DNA of 6,906 nucleotides, taken from positions 1-6,906 of the forward strand of contig JAUUYO010000182.1 of NCBI GenBank assembly GCA_030590405.1. The letters run 5' to 3'. The position numbers and the translations under genes are program-made. The notes under the pieces are model-generated. The model made no database searches and was not told the origin of the DNA. It saw only the letters and a program-made list of their open reading frames with translations. Below are positions 6,041-6,906 of the stretch, one piece after another. Position 1 is the first letter of the stretch. Every line of letters begins with the position of its first letter. This DNA comes from Kangiellaceae bacterium (GTDB lineage Bacteria > Pseudomonadota > Gammaproteobacteria > Enterobacterales > Kangiellaceae).

Positions 6041-6565
6041 TTATTTGTCAGCTAAAGACTGAAGCATGGTATCAACATCACTCACGCTAAACGGATCGTC
6101 AGGGCAATTATCCATCAACCCCGATTCAACAAATTGTGATTTAATTTCGCCATCAACCACATGCATGGAATAACGCCAGGACCGATCACCAAAGCCAAGA
6201 TTTTCTTTCTTAACCAGCATGCCCATTAACCGAGTAAAATCGCCATTACCGTCAGGCAACATTTTGATTTTTTTGATGCCTAGCTGCTTTGCCCATTGGA
6301 ACATACTGAATGCATCATTTACGCTAACACAATAAACTTCGTCAATACCCTTTGCTTTTAACTCATCATATTTTGCTTCATACCCCGGCAAATGGGTACT
6401 GGAGCAAGTGGGGGTAAATGCACCAGGTAAAGCAACAATAACGATACTTTTACCAGAAAAAATATCGTCTGTACTGACATTTTGCCAGCGAAAAGGATTT
6501 TCGTGATCGATGCTTTCATCACGAACACGGGTTTTAAAAGTGACTTGAGGGACTTGGCAGTTCAT
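6041..6565 (-). CDS. Prx5-type peroxiredoxin (AhpC/TSA-redoxin fold)
   Basis: Peroxiredoxins reduce hydrogen peroxide and organic peroxides through a reactive cysteine. The active-site loop ALPGAFTPTCSSTHLPGY (residues 45-62) holds Pro47, Thr51 and the peroxidatic Cys54; the PGAFTPTC form marks the Prx5 group. The conserved arginine is in GDRSWRYSMHV (Arg128). The C-terminal DPFSVSDVDTML resembles the Prx domain of bacterial Prx5-glutaredoxin hybrids, but no glutaredoxin domain follows. Cys79 and Cys154 are the only later cysteines and are candidates for resolving disulfides. An upstream in-frame ATG at 6637 would add 24 residues, but GGAGA lies 5 bases before the ATG at 6565, and the family normally begins here, so I use the 174-residue form. 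It is convergent with the amidohydrolase gene. The promoter region has an OxyR-like half-site. Confidence 0.93.
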   Translation of the reverse strand: MNCQVPQVTFKTRVRDESIDHENPFRWQNVSTDDIFSGKSIVIVALPGAFTPTCSSTHLPGYEAKYDELKAKGIDEVYCVSVNDAFSMFQWAKQLGIKKIKMLPDGNGDFTRLMGMLVKKENLGFGDRSWRYSMHVVDGEIKSQFVESGLMDNCPDDPFSVSDVDTMLQSLADK

Positions 6566-6570
6566 AACTT

Positions 6571-6575
6571 TCTCC
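6571..6575 (-). promoter_or_regulatory. Ribosome binding site GGAGA that decides the peroxiredoxin start
   Basis: GGAGA is followed by AAGTT and then ATG at 6565. No such site precedes the alternative ATG at 6637, which lies within or just upstream of the predicted promoter and so would probably not be transcribed. Confidence 0.75.
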
Positions 6576-6622
6576 AAAACTTTTATTCGGTAGATTGTTA
6601 GAATACGCCCTAATTGACGGTA

Positions 6623-6665
6623 TGTATAATATAGCAAAGTGACATGTGCAATAGATTTTGTCTAT
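6623..6665 (-). promoter_or_regulatory. Peroxiredoxin promoter with adjoining OxyR-like half-site
   Basis: On the minus strand TTGCAC (6651-6646) and TATACA (6628-6623) are 17 bases apart, a moderate sigma-70-type promoter with a start near 6616 and a leader of about 50 bases. Immediately upstream, ATAGATTTTGTCTAT (6651-6665) matches the OxyR half-operator ATAGnTnnnAnCTAT at nine of ten defined positions. OxyR activators usually bind just upstream of the -35. The second half-site of the full operator is poor: an ATAG at 6631 is 20 bases away instead of 22. Confidence 0.45.
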
Positions 6666-6702
6666 AACATGAGCAATTCAATTTTTTTAGCTTGTTGGTT
6701 AA

Positions 6703-6731
6703 GGCAATAAAATCTGGCATGTTTTATTGCC
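6703..6731. repeat. Perfect 10-bp hairpin GGCAATAAAA / TTTTATTGCC
   Basis: The arms at 6703-6712 and 6722-6731 are fully complementary around a 9-base loop. On the minus strand this lies in the 3' region of the cysteine synthase-like gene, upstream of the peroxiredoxin promoter. No T-run follows directly on either strand, but it is the strongest stem in the window and may define that transcript's 3' end. Confidence 0.5.
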
Positions 6732-6739
6732 CTCTAAGG

Positions 6740-6775
6740 TGAGGGTGAAAAAATCTACCCTCAGCTTTCTTTTTT
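6740..6775 (+). terminator. Intrinsic terminator-like hairpin with plus-strand T tail
   Basis: TGAGGGT (6740-6746) and ACCCTCA (6757-6763) form a perfect 7-bp stem, followed on the plus strand by GCTTTCTTTTTT. In this orientation it would stop transcription entering the 3' end of the cysteine synthase-like gene as antisense. On the minus strand the stem is preceded by an A-rich stretch but has no T tail. CCCTC (6730-6734) can also pair with GAGGG (6741-6745), so two stems compete for one arm. Confidence 0.5.
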
Positions 6776-6906
6776 ATTCAAAGCCGTGCTCTTTTCGCCA
6801 GCCTTCATCTACAAACTTGGTCAAATAGTTACGGATCCCATCGGGTAAGATGACCACACAATTCTGCCCTTCTTTTAAAGAGTTAGCCTGTTGCATCATC
6901 GCCATA
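6774..6906 (-). CDS. PLP-dependent cysteine synthase / cystathionine beta-synthase-like, C-terminal end
   Basis: Only the last 43 complete codons are in the window; the gene continues past the right edge. The residues CVVILPDGIRNYLTKFVDEG, followed by WRKEHGFE and a TAA at 6774-6776, match the end of the catalytic domain of cystathionine beta-synthases and related cysteine synthases (human CBS has a very similar CVVILPDSVRNYMTKF). These cytosolic PLP enzymes make cystathionine or cysteine from serine or O-acetylserine. The protein ends right after this motif, so it lacks the C-terminal pair of regulatory CBS domains found in longer members. The PLP lysine and substrate loop lie outside the window, so the exact reaction cannot be decided. 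It is upstream of the peroxiredoxin gene in the same direction, separated by hairpins and a separate promoter. Confidence 0.82.
   Translation of the reverse strand, partial: MAMMQQANSLKEGQNCVVILPDGIRNYLTKFVDEGWRKEHGFE

Noticed and set aside
6566..6637. Longer peroxiredoxin starting at 6637
   Set aside because: The extra 24 residues are not typical of the family, no ribosome binding site precedes that ATG, and it lies at or before the predicted transcription start.

Overview
This window looks like chromosomal DNA of a moderately AT-rich gammaproteobacterium. The evidence is a YaeQ-family gene, a bioA gene of the proteobacterial type, a Prx5-type peroxiredoxin, and a proteobacterial higB-higA toxin-antitoxin pair. 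A genus cannot be named from the sequence; a marine, Kangiella-like lineage is only a guess. Every recognised gene except one lies on the minus strand.

Layout from left to right. (1) The first 522 bases encode the N-terminal 174 residues of a Hanks-type Ser/Thr protein kinase that runs off the left edge. (2) 631-1166 is yaeQ, read in two frames that join exactly at an A AAA AAG heptamer. A -1 slip there restores a normal 178-residue YaeQ. (3) 1256-1877 is a toxin-first higB-higA module with its own promoter, and an inverted repeat overlaps both promoter hexamers. (4) 2060-3343 is bioA, intact, preceded by a duplicated start region that makes a four-codon mini-ORF. (5) 3401-3898 encodes an HPP-family membrane protein and lies 57 bases upstream of bioA in the same direction, so the two may be co-transcribed from a TTGACA promoter near 3984. 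(6) 4169-5833, on the plus strand, encodes an exported amidohydrolase of the YtcJ/Amidohydro_3 family, divergent from the HPP gene. (7) 6041-6565 encodes a Prx5-type peroxiredoxin with an OxyR-like operator half-site next to its probable promoter. (8) After a hairpin-rich spacer, the right edge carries the last 43 residues of a PLP-dependent cysteine synthase/cystathionine beta-synthase-like enzyme.

The genes do not form one pathway. There is a housekeeping step (biotin synthesis), an oxidative-stress gene, a sulfur amino acid gene, an exported hydrolase, and one small accessory module (higBA) between bioA and yaeQ. No phage genes, insertion sequences, CRISPR arrays, tRNA or rRNA genes were seen. 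The longest stretch without a gene is about 270 bases (3899-4168). The observation most worth checking is the yaeQ frameshift: it could be programmed recoding, a split gene with an overlapping stop and start (TAGTG), recent decay, or a one-base error in an A run.
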